From positions 1 to 64,000 of the forward strand of contig JADJMS010000012.1 in the NCBI GenBank assembly GCA_016709495.1: a stretch of 64,000 nucleotides of DNA, in the 5' to 3' direction. The stretch is from Candidatus Dechloromonas phosphorivorans. GTDB lineage: Bacteria > Pseudomonadota > Gammaproteobacteria > Burkholderiales > Rhodocyclaceae. Shown one piece after another: positions 62,577-64,000 of this stretch (position 1 is the first letter of the stretch; every line of letters begins with the position of its first letter). Both the position numbers and the translations under genes were made by a program. The notes beneath the pieces are model-generated. The model saw only the letters and a list, made by a program, of their open reading frames with translations. It searched no databases and was not told where the DNA came from.

Positions 62577-63892
62577 AGAGCCGGCCCCGGAAATTCGGAC
62601 AGTGAGATAAGTGCCTTCACCAACGGCCGCGTAGCGCAGATGAGAGCAAGAACATGACGAGAAGGAAGCGGCGGAATCACTCGCCGGAATTGAAAGCCAA
62701 GGTGGCGATTGCTGCCTTGAAGGGCGACAAGACGCTGGCTGAACAGGCTCAGCAATATGATGTCCATCCGACTCAGATTACGGACTGGAAGACGCAGTTG
62801 CTGGAGCGTTCAGCCGTAGTCTTTGGCGAGCAGGTGGCAAGGAATCTGGCCCGGACGTCCAGACGATGCAGGCGAAGATTGGTCAGCTGACACTGAGAAC
62901 GATTTTTTAGAAAGGCGCTCACCAAGGCGGGCCTGCTGAGCGCAAGAAGATGATTGACCGCACCCACAAACTGCCGGTAATCCGGCAATGCGAAATTCTT
63001 GAATTGGCACGGTCGACTGCGTACTACACGCCAAAACCGACGTCACCAGAGGATTTGGCGCTGATGCCGAATGGATGAGTTGCACTCGATTACCCCTTGC
63101 CGGAGCAGGATGCGCGACCTGCTCAGAACGAGGGCGGCCCATTGGCCGCAGCGTGTTCGCCGTCTGATGCGTCAGATGGGGATCGAAGCCCTGTACCGCA
63201 AGCCGAACACCAGCCGTCGGCATGCGGCACACCCGATTACCCCTACCTGCTGCACCACCTGAGCATCGAGCGGTCAAATCACGTGTGGGCGACGGATATC
63301 ACTATATCCCGATGCGTCGGGGCTTCGTGTATCTGGTCGCGATTGTCGATTGGTACAGCCGTCGGGTGCTGGCTTGGCGGTTGTCGAACACGCTGACCAC
63401 GGATTTCTGCATTGAGGCTTTGCAGGAAGCCATCCTGCGCTACGGCTCTCCGGAAATCTTCAATACCGACCAGGGTAGCCAATTCACCAGTATCGAATTC
63501 ACCGGCGTACTCAAGGCGCTGGGATTCGTATCAGCATGGAGGAAGGGCTGCTGGCGGACAATGTCTTTGTCGAACGCCTCTGGCGGACCATCAAGTATGA
63601 CGAGGTGTATCTCAAGCCTACGATTCGGTTTCCCACGCCAAAGCGAGCCTGGGAAGTTCATTACGTTCTACAACAGCCGGCGCCCGCACCAAACATTTGC
63701 CGGAAAGACGCCGGACATGATTTACTTCGCCAGCTTGCCGCAGGAGCAATTCGCCGCATGAAACCCGCGTTACCCACCGCGCCGGCTGCCTACGGTCTGA
63801 ACGGACGGCAACCGTCACCGTGGATAACGCTACTACCGCAGGGCTCCACTTATCTCAGCGGAAAATCTGTCCAAACAAACGGGGCCAGCTCT
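62577..63892 (+). mobile_element. IS3-family insertion sequence (element B, copy 2, degenerate)
   Basis: The second copy of the element at 45052-46405, in opposite orientation. The same ends (AGAGCCGGCCCCGG... and ...GGCCAGCTCT) are flanked by a 3-bp AAC duplication (62574-62576, 63893-63895). At 1316 bp it is 38 bp shorter than copy 1. The loss is spread over many short deletions, with few substitutions. orfA (from about 62654) and orfB (about 62950-63761) are both broken in several places. HVWATDIT, NTDQGSQFTSIEF and NSRRPHQTFAGK remain recognisable. Confidence 0.92.
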
Positions 63893-63909
63893 AACAAAGG
63901 AATAGACCG

Positions 63910-64000
63910 ATGAGCGGAATTTTTGACAAAGCAAAGAATTGCTTGGCACAGCCGAACAAACTCTTGAAACGGCAGCTGGCCAAGTCATGGCCAAAGCATC
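63910..64000 (+). CDS. Start of an unidentified gene, cut by the window end
   Basis: ATG at 63910 with AAAGGAA about 9 nt upstream. The direct frame reads MSGIFDKAKNCLAQPNKLLK. With one base fewer near 63936 it would read LLGTAEQTLETAAGQVMAKA, which looks more protein-like. Only 30 codons are visible and no family is assigned. Element B copy 2 sits 15 bp upstream and probably separates the gene from its original promoter. Confidence 0.45.
   Translation, partial: MSGIFDKAKNCLAQPNKLLKRQLAKSWPKH

Overview
The window looks like a chromosomal contig from a GC-rich betaproteobacterium, most likely of the Rhodocyclaceae (Dechloromonas/Azonexus-like). This is inferred from the gene repertoire and order: aceB, adjacent dimeric and monomeric isocitrate dehydrogenases with aceK, a pntAA-pntAB-pntB transhydrogenase operon, coaBC-dut, radC-rpmB-rpmG, many chemoreceptors and PAS-type two-component and c-di-GMP proteins. 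No rRNA, tRNA or CRISPR array was seen.

Layout. (1) 1-4.9 kb: remnant of an integrated phage-like element on the minus strand (broken DnaB helicase and replication-initiator genes, AlpA-like excisionase, coiled-coil protein, broken tyrosine integrase). (2) 5-27 kb: core genes: DNA glycosylase, DUF4239 membrane protein, chemoreceptor, LysR/malate synthase pair, two oxidoreductases and a LysR regulator, a nucleoside-gate protein with LrgA/LrgB, a PAS histidine kinase and response regulator followed by an MHS-family permease, ankyrin protein, TonB-like protein, Cache chemoreceptor, CoA-transferase, murI. (3) 27-39.6 kb: icd, monomeric IDH, aceK, pnt operon, a membrane-anchored chemoreceptor-like protein, dut, coaBC, radC, rpmB, rpmG. 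(4) 39.67-47.1 kb: an accessory island between rpmG and dsbB, bounded by a 24-bp inverted repeat. It carries two tandem paralogous genes, an IS1595-family transposase, a second truncated IS1595 transposase, two IS3-family elements and a nuclease-like gene split by one of them. (5) 47.1-54.4 kb: dsbB, an RstAB-like two-component system, and a copper-type RiPP (bufferin/oxazolin) locus with its own ECF sigma factor and zinc-finger anti-sigma candidate. (6) 54.5-62.5 kb: HTH protein, radical SAM protein, queD, a periplasmic PhnD-like sensor with a GGDEF/EAL protein, a patatin and a large serine hydrolase. (7) 62.6-64 kb: a second, degenerate copy of the IS3-family element and the start of another gene.

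Three signals stand out. A bufferin-type precursor with six Lys-Cys-Gly motifs is followed by its MNIO enzyme, partner protein and DoxX gene. Two promoter-like boxes, TGTAAG-N16-CGACTAA with identical spacing, lie before this operon and before the anti-sigma candidate, suggesting an ECF regulon. A 12-bp sequence GTTACGGTCRAC occurs nine times exactly and at least four more times with one mismatch, in coding and intergenic DNA, but not in the mobile regions.

Caveat: many genes, including icd, carry single-base indels, mostly beside homopolymers. These are more likely sequencing errors than real mutations, so broken calls in core genes should be read with that in mind.
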